A stretch of DNA of 64,000 nt, from NCBI GenBank assembly GCA_949775045.1, contig OX459101.1, positions 10,071,101-10,135,100 on the forward strand, given 5' to 3'. Each line of letters starts with the position of its first letter. The stretch's first letter is position 1. Positions 22,501-33,239 of the stretch are shown here, one piece after another. A model generated the notes under the pieces. It was not told where the DNA came from, did no database searches, and was given only the letters and a program-made list of their open reading frames with translations. The translations under genes were made by a program, and so were the position numbers. This DNA comes from Metridium senile. Lineage: Eukaryota > Cnidaria > Anthozoa > Actiniaria > Metridiidae.

Positions 22501-24437
22501 CACTAGCTGAGACTGTATTTGTCCCGATTTCGATTAGGTCAAATTCAGTCTTTCAACCATGCTTGTAAATAGCCAACTGGTTTGCCTCCTTGCCAGTTGG
22601 GATTCTTATCTGAGGGTCGGGTGGGATTCTTATCTGAGGGCCATTATGAAAACTACCGGGTAACCGGTAATAATGTTAAGCAGCGTTTACACGAGCAATT
22701 TTTCCTTGACAAGGGACTTGACAAGGGACTTGACAAGGGACAAATTAGATGTATCTTCCTGTGTGTAGTGTTTATCTTTGCATTTCTGTGAAGTTTGAGG
22801 ACATTTACTTCAATATTGAGCGATTTATGGCTTGTTTTGCGGTTAATCGACAACTTCGTAACATCTTCGGAGTTTCCGAAGTACAACTTCTGACATGGAC
22901 TATAAAAAATAAAAATAAAATAACGCGTTGCTTAAGACTCGTGCCGGCCATAGGCCTGGGCACGAGTAATTATTGGAGAAATTCAAAGCGAAGTTGGCTT
23001 AATTTTATTCAAGTGTTTCATCAGATTTCAAACTCCTTCATGCTAGTGATTTTTCTTTGTTTTCTCTTCATTAATTACTCATGAGTTTTAGAAGTAATGT
23101 TTAAAGTCCGACAATGAGGACTGGACGGGATTTCAAGTCCGCGCAATTAGTTCCAGTCCGAGGCGCAGCCGACTTCTCAAACTCAATAATTATTTGGGAG
23201 GAATCTTCGTCTATAGACTTTTAGCCATTTTATTATAAGCTCAATAAACTATTATCTGATAGTTATGCATGCATGGATAATTTCTATAACAGTTTAAAAC
23301 ATTCCGTTCTGTTCAACGAATTAGCTTGTGGATTAATGGTAAGCAATAGGAATTAGTAAGTTAGTGGTTAGAAGTTGGAGTCTCGGTACTGGTTACCATG
23401 CAAATATTTCAAGAGTCTTTTAATCCTTTAAAAAGTAAAGTTAAATAAGGAACTATGTTTTTCTGGTCTAATATTTCAAGTGTCACTATATAAAGCGTTA
23501 CCAAAGTATATTAAATCATTTCCAAGTACGGAGTACTTTGAAATGATTTCAAAGTACTTTGGAGCGGACTTTGAAATGATTTCAAAGTACTTTGGAGCGG
23601 ACTTTCCGGGGTTTCAAAGTTCATCATGTGATCTAATTCGGGACACCTGGTTGGCTGATTACCTCATGAATTATTAATAAGTTTGAGAAGAACTCGTAAA
23701 GTTCTCTAATTGATCAGGAGACCTTCCCAAAAACAATAAAGACATATAATTTAAAAAATCAAGTGAATAAAAAAACAAAACCAACAGAAAATGAAGAGAA
23801 AATAAATAAACATAAAAGTAAATAAATAATTAATCAAGCAAATAAATGAAAAGGAAAACAAATAAACACCTTCCACTTTTTCCCATGTGTTTGTACCATC
23901 GTTGAAAACCATAGCAACGGTTGCATAATGGGCTGTTCGTGTAGAACCATAATGCAACAGTGTGGCAACAACTGGCTTTTCAAAAACCAAATTAGCCGGC
24001 TCGAATTGAATTATAGAGCTAACAACACCATCCAGTTCCCTAGCAGGGGAGGGTAAGGTATCTTTGGACAACTGTTTAACTGTTAAGTTAGTTTTCTCGT
24101 TCACAGCATCAGGAGGAACTTGAAGGTGAAGACCAGCACTTGAGAAATCGTAGGATCCACCATTTTCATCTCTGCATGCGTTAGAAGGATAATTAATTCA
24201 TCAACTATACATTGTAAGAAACAAACAATACAAACAAACAAAAACATGCATGGCAAAAGGGATGTCATAGTTAGTTTCCTCGTTCACAGCATTAGGAGGA
24301 ATATGAAGGTGAAGACCAGCACGTGAGAAATCGTAGGATCCACCAATTTCATTTCTGCGTTACATTAGAAAAATAATACCGTTTTTCAACTATACATTTT
24401 CAGAAAAAAAACAACTTTTGGACAATCAAACAAACGT

Positions 24438-24468
<31 letters not shown>

Positions 24469-25936
24469 AAACAAAAACAAACAGAAACAAAAAAACATGG
24501 CAAAGGAGACGACATGTCACATAAAACAAATAAATGTACACATTATTGGCATTGGTGTATTTTTAGCAAAAAGGGTTATGTGTCCTAGCTAACATGCATC
24601 GTAATCGTATATTATCCATGCTCACTGAATTCAAAACCTTTGAATATGGACAACTACAATGGTGAGAGACTTATTTCTTTAAGTTAAAAATTTAAAAGTT
24701 TTGTTTCTGGTCTGCCAATTATCCACTTATATATAGGTTGATTTATACTGATTGATGGATCTGAAAAACTGACTCAAAGTCAAAATGAAATCACCATCTC
24801 TCATTCACCATGTTCTGGTTAGTTGAATTTTATCAATCATGTCATGCCAGTCAGTATGTAAGAACAATATATTGTGTGTTGACTATGAAAGCTATCAAAA
24901 ACTAAACCATGCACTTACAAGGGTAGTGTTTGCTCTTGTTGATGTTGTTTCTTCTGTGGTAATTGTTGTTCAAGAAACTGTTGTTCCTCGTCGTCATTCT
25001 TGTCGTCTTGTTCCTTCTGTTTTTGGAGTTGATGTTGCTCATGCAACTTTCGTTCTAGTTGCTGTCGATGGTGCCGTTGATATCTCTAAAGAAATAATAT
25101 ACATTATTATATTATTATCAATGAAATTTCTTTATTTCAAACATTTGAAATTTTCACATGGCAGGCAGGCGTTTTCGTAATATCTATCTTTCTTACCCGA
25201 GATGGAAGCCCAAGTTGCACAATTTCATTTCTGCGATAGAAAAAGAATACCATTTTTCAACTATACATTTTTAGGGAAAAAAAGCTGTTGGACAATCAAA
25301 CAAACTTGCAACAACAACAACAACAACAACAACAACAAACAGAAACAAAAAAAACATGGCAAAGGAGACGACATGTCACATAGCTGTACACATTATTGGC
25401 ATTGGTGTATTTTTAGCAAAAAGGGTTATGTGTCCTAGCTAACATGCATCGTAATCGTATATTATGCATGCTCACTGAATTCAAAACCTTTGAATATGGA
25501 CAACTACAATGGTGAGAGACTTATTTCTTTAAGTTAAAAATTTAAAAGTTTTGTTTCTGGTCTGCCAATTATCCACTTATATATAGGTTGATTTATACTG
25601 ATTGATGGATCTGAAAAACTGACTCAAAGTCAAAATGAAATTCACCATCTCTCATTCACCATGTTCTGGTTAGTTGAATTTTATCAATCATGTCATGCCA
25701 GTCAGTATGTAAGAACAATATATTGTGTGTTGACTATGAAAGCTATCAAAAACTAAACCATGCACTTACAAGGGTAGTGTTTGCTCTTGTTGATGTTGTT
25801 TCTTCTGTGGTAATTGTTGTTCAAGAAACTGTTGTTCCTCGTCGTCATTCTTGCCGTCATGTTCCTTCTGTTTTTGGAGTTGATGTTGCTCATGCAACTT
25901 TCGTTCTAGTTGCTGTCGATGGTGCCGTTGATATCT
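17269..25936 (-). CDS. Gene D: Q-rich/ZU5-ZU5-UPA remnant paralog (5' sensor half lost)
   Basis: Eight exons stay in phase: 25085-24919 (Q-rich, or its duplicate 25936-25770), 24171-23870, 21027-20828, 20655-20384, 19410-19330, 18234-18056, 17966-17831, 17443-17269, giving 504 codons. The frame is open throughout, yet there is no TPR exon, the NB-ARC start is dead (28112-28465) and no caspase exon lies downstream. The second ZU5 ends HFF instead of HFS. Either it is a decaying copy or a short regulator made from a new promoter; sequence alone cannot decide. Confidence 0.6.
18706..19144. mobile_element. MITE with about 50-bp near-perfect terminal inverted repeats
   Basis: Left terminus CTCAAGTATGTTAAGGCCTG through CAGTGTTTCACGAAAAAACG, repeated inverted at 19093-19144. 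The interior is about 330 bp without transposase. It lies in the long intron of gene D. Confidence 0.85.
19447..19545. repeat. (AGCC)n microsatellite in gene D intron
   Basis: About 24 perfect units, followed directly by a minus-strand tRNA-like A box (TGGCTTAGTCAGTGG, 19585-19600). This hints that the array arises from a SINE tail or edge. Confidence 0.9.
19546..19620 (-). repeat. tRNA-like SINE fragment abutting (AGCC)n
   Basis: The minus strand reads TGGCTTAGTCAGTGGTTAAG, a good A box, then GCGCTAGACTGCCAGACC. No matching B box or cloverleaf is clear. Confidence 0.4.
20384..24171 (-). CDS. Gene D ZU5 exons; autocleavage motif altered to HFF
   Basis: Exons 24171-23870, 21027-20828 and 20655-20384. 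ZU5-1 matches the other copies (ARELDGVVSSIIQFEPANLV). ZU5-2 has SGCVVTSSVCHDVTLRFPAG and VDGFEQTAFTEDVLLTLPNP, and ends ELRVRHFFK rather than HFSK. In PIDD-type ZU5 domains the Ser is the nucleophile, so this copy should not self-cleave. The frame is intact despite that change. The 2.8-kb intron between the first two exons holds a SINE and several foldback elements. Confidence 0.75.
21270..21410. mobile_element. Foldback element in gene D intron
   Basis: TATCAAACACGAGAAAGAGT and CATCAGGTTTTCAAACACCG are repeated inverted around a T-rich loop. MITE-like. Confidence 0.68.
22426..22560 (+). repeat. tRNA-derived SINE
   Basis: A box TGGTCGAGTGGG (22436) and B box GGTTCGAGTCC (22483) are at tRNA spacing, followed by a non-tRNA body (GCTGAGACTGTATTTGTCCC). 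The arm pairs are imperfect and no acceptor stem forms, so this is a SINE head rather than a tRNA gene. Confidence 0.6.
22678..22740. mobile_element. One-ended copy of the TTTTTCCTTGAC MITE
   Basis: Starts AAGCAGCGTTTACACGAGCA, matching the terminus of the element at 14349, then has three direct copies of GGGACTTGACAA. No opposite terminus is seen nearby, so it is truncated or rearranged. Confidence 0.55.
23539..23604. repeat. Two-copy 33-bp tandem repeat
   Basis: Two adjacent copies of a 33-bp unit containing ATTTCAAAGTACTTTGGAGC, itself with an AAAGTACTTT palindrome. It lies in the long ZU5 intron of gene D. Confidence 0.8.
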
Positions 25937-26015
25937 CTAAAGAAATAATATACATTATTATATTATTATCAATGAAATTTCTTTATTTCAAACATTTGAA
26001 ATTTTCACATGGCAT
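24270..26015. repeat. Tandem duplication of an 850-875 bp block in gene D
   Basis: The sequence from about 24350 to 25185 is repeated from about 25225 to 26012 with very few differences. Each unit carries a CAACAA tract, the stretch up to the D Q-rich exon, that exon, and the beginning of the upstream intron. A truncated copy of the 5' end of the ZU5-1 exon (about 24270-24358) lies at the left edge. High identity means a recent event. Confidence 0.85.
24919..25936 (-). CDS. Gene D duplicated Q/E/K-rich exon
   Basis: Two near-identical 167-bp exons (25936-25770 and 25085-24919) encode RYQRHHRQQLERKLHEQH, then KEQDDKNDDEEQQFLEQQL and QEQTLPL. Each has TTTAG before and GTAAGTGC after. They lie in tandem copies of an 850-875 bp block. 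Each starts in phase 0 and ends in phase 2, so including both would break the frame. They would be mutually exclusive alternatives. The sequence is more charged and less repetitive than in A, B and C. Confidence 0.6.
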
Positions 26016-26110
26016 ACAGGGATGGCTTTTGAGGGTTGAAATCAGCAATTTGCTACTGTTAAATTTAATGTTAAAACTAACCCTAAATATCTTGCTAAAG
26101 ACAAAGGTGG

Positions 26111-26815
26111 CAGTGAAACCCCTTTATACTGGACCCTCAATCAACCGGAATCCTCTCTAAACCGGACGTGTCTTTTGGTCGCAAGTTTTTCTACATATAT
26201 GCTTTGTAAAAAAAACTCCGAAAACCGGACAATAATTACAGTCCCAAACAAAAACAAACAAAAGAATTAACCTCTTTAAACCATTGTGTGAATGGAACAA
26301 AAGGTAGAACAATAGGCAAAACAAAGGTTATTATAATAAGCGGTAATTACTTATATGCGCATTCAACGAGTGAGTTAAAACAAAAGGCATTAATACCACT
26401 TAGAGGTGTAAGGTTAAATGCTTTTACTCCGACGAAGGGCTAAAGCTCGAAACGTCAGTAAAGTTAAGTCAACATTGTTTACGGTGTTACAAATTTCATT
26501 ATATTACTTAAAGTTAAATGAGTTTACCCTTTAATGACAAGTACCTATAAACAGCAATAGATGAAATTTAATGCTTAATAAAATGCAAACAAGCAAACAA
26601 TTATCTATTAACTATAACACGATTAGTCCACCTGTAAAACGTCGTCGATTAAACTGCTTATTGAGTGTTTATATTATGGTGTTGTTGTTAAGAAACATTT
26701 AATGAATTTTCTTATGAAAACTTAACATTTCAAAGAAAACGTCAGTAAACCGGAACCCCCGCTAAACCGGACATGCTTCCTGGTCCCAGAACTGTCCGGT
26801 ATTAAGAGGGTTTCA
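26111..26815. mobile_element. Non-autonomous DNA transposon with CAGTGAAACCC termini
   Basis: Left CAGTGAAACCCCTTTATACT and right inverse (AAGAGGGTTTCACTG) plus mirrored AACCGGAC blocks define a 0.7-kb element with pogo/Tigger-like ends. A TA follows the right end; the left flank is no longer TA. A hammerhead-like motif (26423-26462) lies inside, perhaps as a nested insertion. Confidence 0.68.
26423..26462 (+). ncRNA. Hammerhead-ribozyme-like motif
   Basis: TTTACT pairs with AGTAAA (stem I). Between them come CCGACGA (core CUGANGA with one U-to-C change), an extra A, stem II GGGC/GCTC with a TAAA loop, then GAAAC and GTC before the predicted cut. Stem III would be only the palindrome ACGU, as expected for motifs that act as dimers. 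Penelope-like elements and retrozymes carry such motifs. The core change suggests this copy is inactive. Confidence 0.45.
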
Positions 26816-26930
26816 CTGTACCATTAAGGTATCAGGCTACCCATAGCGACTGATGTGCATTCAATTCCGGCATATAGCGCAAAATCTAAACCCCATTAAG
26901 GCATACATTTCCGAAATCTGAATATATACA

Positions 26931-27955
26931 GTATGTGTGTGCAATTCCGGACGGTTTTTAAATAAATTGCCATATCATTCGTTAAATGCTTTGTTTAGGA
27001 AATATATTTTCCCTGGAGATGAGGTAACTTCTGATAAAGATTTATATAAAGTATTGGTCAATTTTAGTGATTTTTGACAATGTTATGGATATATTTGTAA
27101 AGTAGTTTGAGTGGTGCAATTCCGGACAGTTGTGTGCAAAGCCGGACACTATTAAAGTAGGTTCTGTTTAATCAATTCTTTGAAGTTATTTCCTAATTTT
27201 CGAATGCTTATGATAGATTTTCCATTTCCACAGTCAAATTTGAGATTAAAGCATAAATTTGTGTTAATTAAATCATGAATTACGTTGCTTAATTAATACG
27301 TTTGAGCACTAAAGTATTTCACACATGAGTAATTGCTTTCGTGCGCTGGATTCTGCAAATGAATATAAATGTCCTATAAATGAATAGTGCATGGTGATTA
27401 AACTATCCAAAAGATAACTTTTGTTTGCAAAATCAACCTGCAGTTGAATTGTATATTTTTAAGCGACATTTTAACCTACAATTCAAAGTTACGGGTGATT
27501 GCTAATCTTGTTTATTTTATCGTCCGGAATTGCACATACCTTAGTGGATTTTAGTAGTATTTCTAAAACCGTCTCCTACACTTATTTAAAAATATTAAAA
27601 GCTCTTCTTTTCACACAAGATAAAACATTGCAATTGAAAACGTACTAATTATTTTGGCGTTATCATTTGAATCTGCAGAAAAATCACCATTTTAAGTTTA
27701 ACATGTAATTCGGAGCGCGTTAAAAACGGACTTATTGCGAATTTGCATATTCATATGCGATGACAAATCGCTCTTTTTCCTAGCTGAAAATATCTCGATT
27801 GTCACAAAAACTTCTTATAAACAATAGAATACATACAAATGCTTAATTCTATAATGTTGTTTTCATTTTTAAACAAATTCGATCTCTTTTTTAACGCTTA
27901 AATGCCAAAGTGTCCGGATTTGCACACTGTCCGGATTTGTACACACATACTGTAG
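26931..27955. mobile_element. Mariner-like non-autonomous element, CAGTATGTGTG termini
   Basis: TA plus CAGTATGTGTGTGCAATTCC at the left and CACACATACTG plus TA at the right. Internal GGACAGTTGTGTGCAAAGCC-like subterminal repeats occur. About 1 kb, AT-rich, no transposase frame. TA flanks fit Tc1/mariner target choice. Confidence 0.72.
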
Positions 27956-28111
27956 TCTATTCCTTACTATTTCATTGTAAATAAACCCAAGTTTCAATGT
28001 TTCATATAGGTCTGTTCACAAAGTTCCATGTCAGTCGGAGATTACAAGATAGATGTTACTTGTAACCGATTTTTGATCAATTATCACGTTATTCTGTTAT
28101 ACGTTCCTTAA

Positions 28112-28465
28112 GTTAAAAGAGCTCTTGTTCTTCAGTACTGCGACCAACAAAAGCTTCATTCCTGGAAGGCTGTGAACGTTGGAAGTCATCGAGGAAAGAT
28201 ATTATTTTCTTTTGGTTTTGAGATTTCTCGGCCGTAATTTTAAGTAGCTAGACCGAGTTCATCTTCAATCAGTGATTTTGCCACTTCGGAACAGTTCTTA
28301 AAATGCCCCTAATAAATCAACCTTTTTGAGATAACCGGGATCGTGATGCCGTTCTTTTAATCAGCGAGAATTATTGCTGCTTCATCTTCGTTCAAGCTCT
28401 CAGTGAAATTCCTGAACTCCTTATCTAACGCAGGAGATATCTGCACAACTAGCTACTGGTGGCAT
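28112..28465 (-). pseudogene. Dead 5' fragment of a gene D NB-ARC exon
   Basis: The minus strand matches the first ~115 codons of exon 1 of genes B and C (MPP, VQISPALDKEF, NFTESLNEDEAAII, then the region before the P-loop). A 7-bp insertion separates the start from VQIS, a one-base deletion shifts frame at the ADLKERH position, and a CAA-to-TAA change gives a stop in the GTFQELF segment. Similarity ends before the P-loop. It sits upstream of gene D in the right orientation, so it is most simply the lost 5' end of gene D. Confidence 0.82.
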
Positions 28466-28843
28466 CGTAGACCAAAACGAAACTGCAGACTAAGCGTGAT
28501 AGAGACAATATTTTGTCTAAGTTATCTACAACAACGAGCTCGAGGCCATTCGTTGCTTCCGCTTTGGCACAAGCACAGGCAGCCCAAGGAATGCACTTTT
28601 ACAGTAGAGACATGTGAGGAAAAAAATCGATATTTTTTATTAAAATAAATGTGAACATATTTCAATCCTGTGTTCTTGTTAAACTTATTTGGTGTCATTC
28701 TGGGTGGTTTTTGAACGTTTTAGAGCATTTTTCCCTAATTTTTGCCCACCTGTACTTTTAAAAATATGGAAAGGCTGGTCACTCGTGATCGAGATCGCTT
28801 GTCTTCGATGGTCGAAAAAATCATTTTAATCCTTCCTTTGCCT

Positions 28844-29249
28844 TCAAAATCCCCTCAGCACCATAGATTAATGATCCTTCTGTCCAGAAACCAGCAAAAT
28901 GTTTATGGATCTCGGGTCAGACCTCACGAAATCATAGATATTGAGCGATTTTCAACGACAATTTTCCTTCAGATGATCTGTGAGCCGCGCTTAACGGACA
29001 CCGAGAACTTCGTAGCCGGGCCTTCTTTTGTAAAACTCATTCTGATTGGAGGACTGGTAACCATGGAATAGAGTCGTCCAATCAGATTGAGTTTTACAAA
29101 AGAAGGCCCGGCTAACAGATAATCTGAAGGAAAATTGTCGTTGAAAATCGCTCAATATCTATGATTTCGTGAGGTCTGACTCGAGATCCATGAACATTTT
29201 GCTGATTTCAGGACAGAAGGATCTTTAGTGCTGAGGGGATTTTACCCCT
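28844..29249. mobile_element. Large foldback hairpin, about 200-bp arms
   Basis: The left arm (28844-29048) is repeated inverted at 29068-29249 with few mismatches, around a loop of about 20 bp containing GGTAACCATGG. The open frame on the plus strand is inside the palindrome and not a gene. Confidence 0.88.
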
Positions 29250-29382
29250 AATCAGGGTTAGCCGTGAGTGTGACTGTGTCGAAAAAATAAACATTAGCCA
29301 CTGGCAGGGAGATTCGATAATGACTCCACGTATTTCGACGTCAAACAATGACAAATAAACAATACGATTACAGCGTGAGGCG

Positions 29383-29570
29383 CAAAAGTATGACCACTTT
29401 TAATATATTCGCATACTTCTATGCACAGACTTTATGCTGCGAAACAAGTTTTTACACGCCTTATTTGGTAGTATCAGACAACTTCACATCAAATGTGTCT
29501 GTTTAAAGTACAAACTCCTGTGCATAGAAGTATGCAAATACATTAAATGTGGTCATACTTTTGCGCCTTG
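29383..29570. mobile_element. Small MITE with empty site near gene D
   Basis: GAGGCGCAAAAGTATGACCA and its inverse form about 50-bp arms. The paralogous block at about 15475-15485 is uninterrupted, defining the insertion. Confidence 0.82.
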
Positions 29571-29923
29571 TGCTGTAAGGGGCAAATTTAGATACGATTT
29601 AGTTTTAATTTCTTTACAATTTCCATATATATCTATAGTCATTTTCTTATTTCAATTATTTTATTTCACTTTGCAAATGCATTGAGACTTCGGGTAATGT
29701 GTAGCTAAGAACATCATTATTATTATGTACTATTTTAAAAAACGAGCAGCAGTGTTTTATCAGGTATAAAATCCGATCCCGAGGGCGAAGCCCAATGAAA
29801 CACGTGCTGCGAGTTTTTTGAATGACTTAAAAAACTCATTAGTAATTCATGACCATTTTGTCCAATATCGATGAAACAAAAGAAAACGGAAGGTTGTTTG
29901 CATTTGGGAATTGATCTACAGTA

Positions 29924-30123
29924 AGACCCCGTCTACACGGATCCGGATACTTTTGAAACCGCATACTTTTTGATGCGAATCGGCCTATCGTCCACACGAA
30001 TCCAGTGAATCCGGTCACCGAAACCGCATACTTTTACTTGAATCCTCCGGATACGCGGATTCGTGTGGACGCAAATATTTATATGCGGTTTCAACCTGAT
30101 CGGATTCGTGTAGACGAGGCCTA
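29924..30123. mobile_element. MITE, GTCTACACGGATCC family (single copy)
   Basis: Clean version of the element at 16404-16913: CCCCGTCTACACGGATCC at the left, the inverse GGATTCGTGTAGACGAGG at the right. The flanking block is otherwise matched at 15780-15800, where it is absent. Confidence 0.8.
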
Positions 30124-30679
30124 ATAATAGAGGCGGAATGTTAACGAACTTGAATGCTAACGAACTTGATGACATTTCGTTGCAAACTTTTCATCGATTG
30201 ATTGAGTAGTATAATGACATAAAGCGCGGATACAACCAAGCAGAATATCTCGGCTTGAATCATGGCATTGGCACTCAAGTCTGATGTTTACTCGTCAGTA
30301 GATATGAGGGGAAAGATAATAACTGAATTATGGACATGAAGCATTATATAATGACACATGTGCCATTTTAACTTCGTAAGCTTCCAATAAAGTAGTCAGA
30401 AATGATTTTATTTGCGCCTTATTGCTTATATTTTAGCTTTGTCATTTTTAGAGCTCGAACAGTAAAGTTGTTAGAAAACGATTTTGTTTGCGTCTTGTGG
30501 CGATATATTAGCTTTATTTTCGCATCATAGATGAGTTCTTGTGTCTTTTTATCCTTTTTTAGATGATTTATGTAGAAACATTAAATGTACATACAATGGC
30601 TTCATTGCATGGCACCTTTTGTTTTAGTTTGCACCTTTAGTTTGGGCCCGAGTGAATTCTTAGTTTGTTGATAACTTTA

Positions 30680-31900
30680 TAGTTGATAACTAAATATTAT
30701 TATAATATAGCTTAGATAGTACGTAAGCTCTGATTGGTTTATTCACTCAAAACAGCTATGCTCTATTTCACCGGTAGAGACATGGTTTTTGATTGACAGC
30801 TCACAATTTTAATAAGACTATTTCTGTAAGCCACTACATTTACTAAAATCGGTTATTAAAATGTAAAAAGACTTCCCATCTTATGACCTTTCTATTAACC
30901 TATAAAACCCTAAAGCCTACGGTGCAATGACATTCAAACGCGACAAAAATCATAGACATGGTTTTGAAAATACGCCGCCTTTAGACAAACTGTAAAGTTG
31001 GAAGTCAAACGTTGAATTTGATCAAAGCAAACAAAAACAAAAGGAAAACAGCGTTTCAAAGTGGCAATACTTTTTACTTCAGTTTATCCTTGAAATATGA
31101 AGATAATTTTTAAGATAATTTCATAGTGAAGAAGTGAGATTTTTTTGCAATTGAACTTGATTAATCTTGAACAAATAAGTTACATGTTGAATTTATCGAC
31201 GGCAAAATATTATATTTTGTTTTAAAACAAACAAACACACAATCAAGTACAGAATTATATATGTGTTTTCTTGTTTTTTTTATTCTTATAAATAAACCAC
31301 GTTTGAAAACACGCAATGTGAACAAAGACAAAAAGGCAGATTTACAATTATCTTTCAATTGTCTCGTCAAAATAAAAACAGAAACTGATCAACTTTAAAC
31401 CTGCAAACGTTTGTAAATAAATAAATACATACTTTCAGCAGCCTAAGCAATCTTGTAGATGTGGTCTTTGTTCTTTTTAACTTGAAAACGTTGTACACAA
31501 CAAGCTTGTCTTGTTCAAACTGTTTTTTTTTCTCTCAGTGAATAAATTGCTGTCAGTCGGCTCGGCTTTCACCACTCAAATAAAGTTCAAATTCGCTTGA
31601 ATTGCTGTATATATGTCAGTCTCATGCAAGAGTTCAGCTAAAGGTTTTTGTTTTTAGGCACAGAAATCAGCCAAAGCTATATTTTAACGGTTTTTTAAGT
31701 AAAATTCCTTCTTTTTAGCTAGCAAAAATAACCCGGGAAGAAAGTGAACAGCAACATGGTCCCTTTTGGTCAAGATTGCTCAATAGTACACTGATTGTGA
31801 TTGGTTCATTGGGCACTGGTGTTAGTTTTGAGAATTACAATTTTAATCAGCAAATAAAACTACGTTTTTACGGGAAAACCTGCATTGCTATATTATAAAA
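30680..31900. other. No gene seen
   Basis: AT-rich stretch in the place where a caspase exon of gene B would be expected. No SHGE or QACR coding signature was found in any frame; only short chance open frames. Confidence 0.5.
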
Positions 31901-31903
31901 GCA

Positions 31904-32088
31904 ATAGAAGCCAGTTCCTATGACTCTACCAGTGAAATAGAGCACTTGGGATGTTGTTAGAAACACTCGAAAAAGTTATAAAATCACTCGCTTTCAGCTC
32001 GTGATTTTATAACTTTTCTCGTGTTTCTCCCAACATCCCGCGTGCTCTATTTCACCGGTAGAGTCATAGGAACTGGCTTCTATTGCTT
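31904..32088. mobile_element. Near-perfect foldback element
   Basis: AATAGAAGCCAGTTCCTATG, AGTGAAATAGAGCAC and GTTATAAAATCAC on the left are mirrored on the right, with about 85-bp arms and a loop of about 15 bp. Confidence 0.85.
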
Positions 32089-32089
32089 A

Positions 32090-32690
32090 ATTAGTATCCA
32101 ACAACTTATGGTCTATCACAAATCGCGCGCTCTCATTGGCTACTCAACCATGGGCTATTGGGTGATAGCCCATGGTTGGGGAAAGCGCCGGTTTTGTAAA
32201 CTATTGAAAAAGTTTCTTGATTCTTCTATTTCTTCAAAAACGGCTTAGTACTGAATATAATGCTTTTCTTTGAATCGTAAATTACAAATACGAGCAATAA
32301 AATGACAAAAAAGCACATATAATTTTGATGTTTTGTGAATGAATTTTGACATCACACGATTCTTCAGTTTGATCGATTGAGAACGCCAGATTTTTAAACT
32401 TTCAGCTTGGAACTTTTCTTAATTCCTCCGTCTTTCTAAAATGTTTAGTAGTTTTAACACTAAAAGCATGCTATTTTCAGCCGTTAAAATTAAAGTATAT
32501 AGGGAGAAAATCGGAAAAACTTCGATGTGTTTTGAATACATTTTCACTTGCCGTCACACGTCATTGAGCGCGCGCTCGGTATTTTCACTTTCGATTATCT
32601 GTCATTTTGTCAAAATAAAACGATTGAAATATTATTTTTCTTTCAAAATATGGCAAAGTTTGACCTATAAGTTGTTGGATACTAAAACAA
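32090..32690. mobile_element. Element with TTAGTATCCAACAACTTAT termini
   Basis: About 24-bp inverted termini at 32090-32117 and 32661-32687. CATGGGCTATTGG-type repeats occur inside and just outside its right end (32707-32780). No coding capacity. Confidence 0.62.
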
Positions 32691-33239
32691 TTAGACCTCT
32701 CGCCCTCATGGGCTACGGGTCGATAGCCCACTTGGCCTCGAAGACTCGGCCTCGTGGGCTATTGATCCGTAGCCCATTCAGGCTTCGGGTCTAATTGTTA
32801 ATTAGGCGCTAAATAGTAAGGAATTGTTTCACGCTTATTTAGCGTGCACTCTATCTGAATTATGGACATGAAGCATTATATAATGACACATGTGCCATTA
32901 TATAATGCTTCATGTTCATTTGCATTCCATTATTCTTCTATTCTACACCATCATTCCCTTGCAATTGGGCCGCATTTAAATCCCTCCGCGTTTCAAACGT
33001 AGATTATGCGGTATACAATGCTTTCCTCGTGACCAGAGAGAAGCATCGGATTGGACAAAATGGTCATGACTGAATTATTAGTGAGTTTTTTAATATTATA
33101 AATAGCAAAGATTCAAATCATAAATTGATAATTAGAGAAAAATCATTAAATATATATAACACTGAATATTTTTAACATTTGTTAGGAAAACTCGTTGGAT
33201 GGCAAATGAGCTTTTCCGTATAACATCTTTATTTCTTAC

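Noticed and set aside
22426..22502. Functional tRNA gene
   Set aside because: A and B boxes are good but the acceptor stem does not pair and the anticodon stem has a mismatch; better read as a SINE head.
28403..28648. 81-codon plus-strand ORF
   Set aside because: Antisense of the decayed NB-ARC start, as with similar plus-strand shadows at 41836 and 58185.
28742..29071. 109-codon plus-strand ORF
   Set aside because: Lies entirely within a ~200-bp-arm palindrome of a foldback element.
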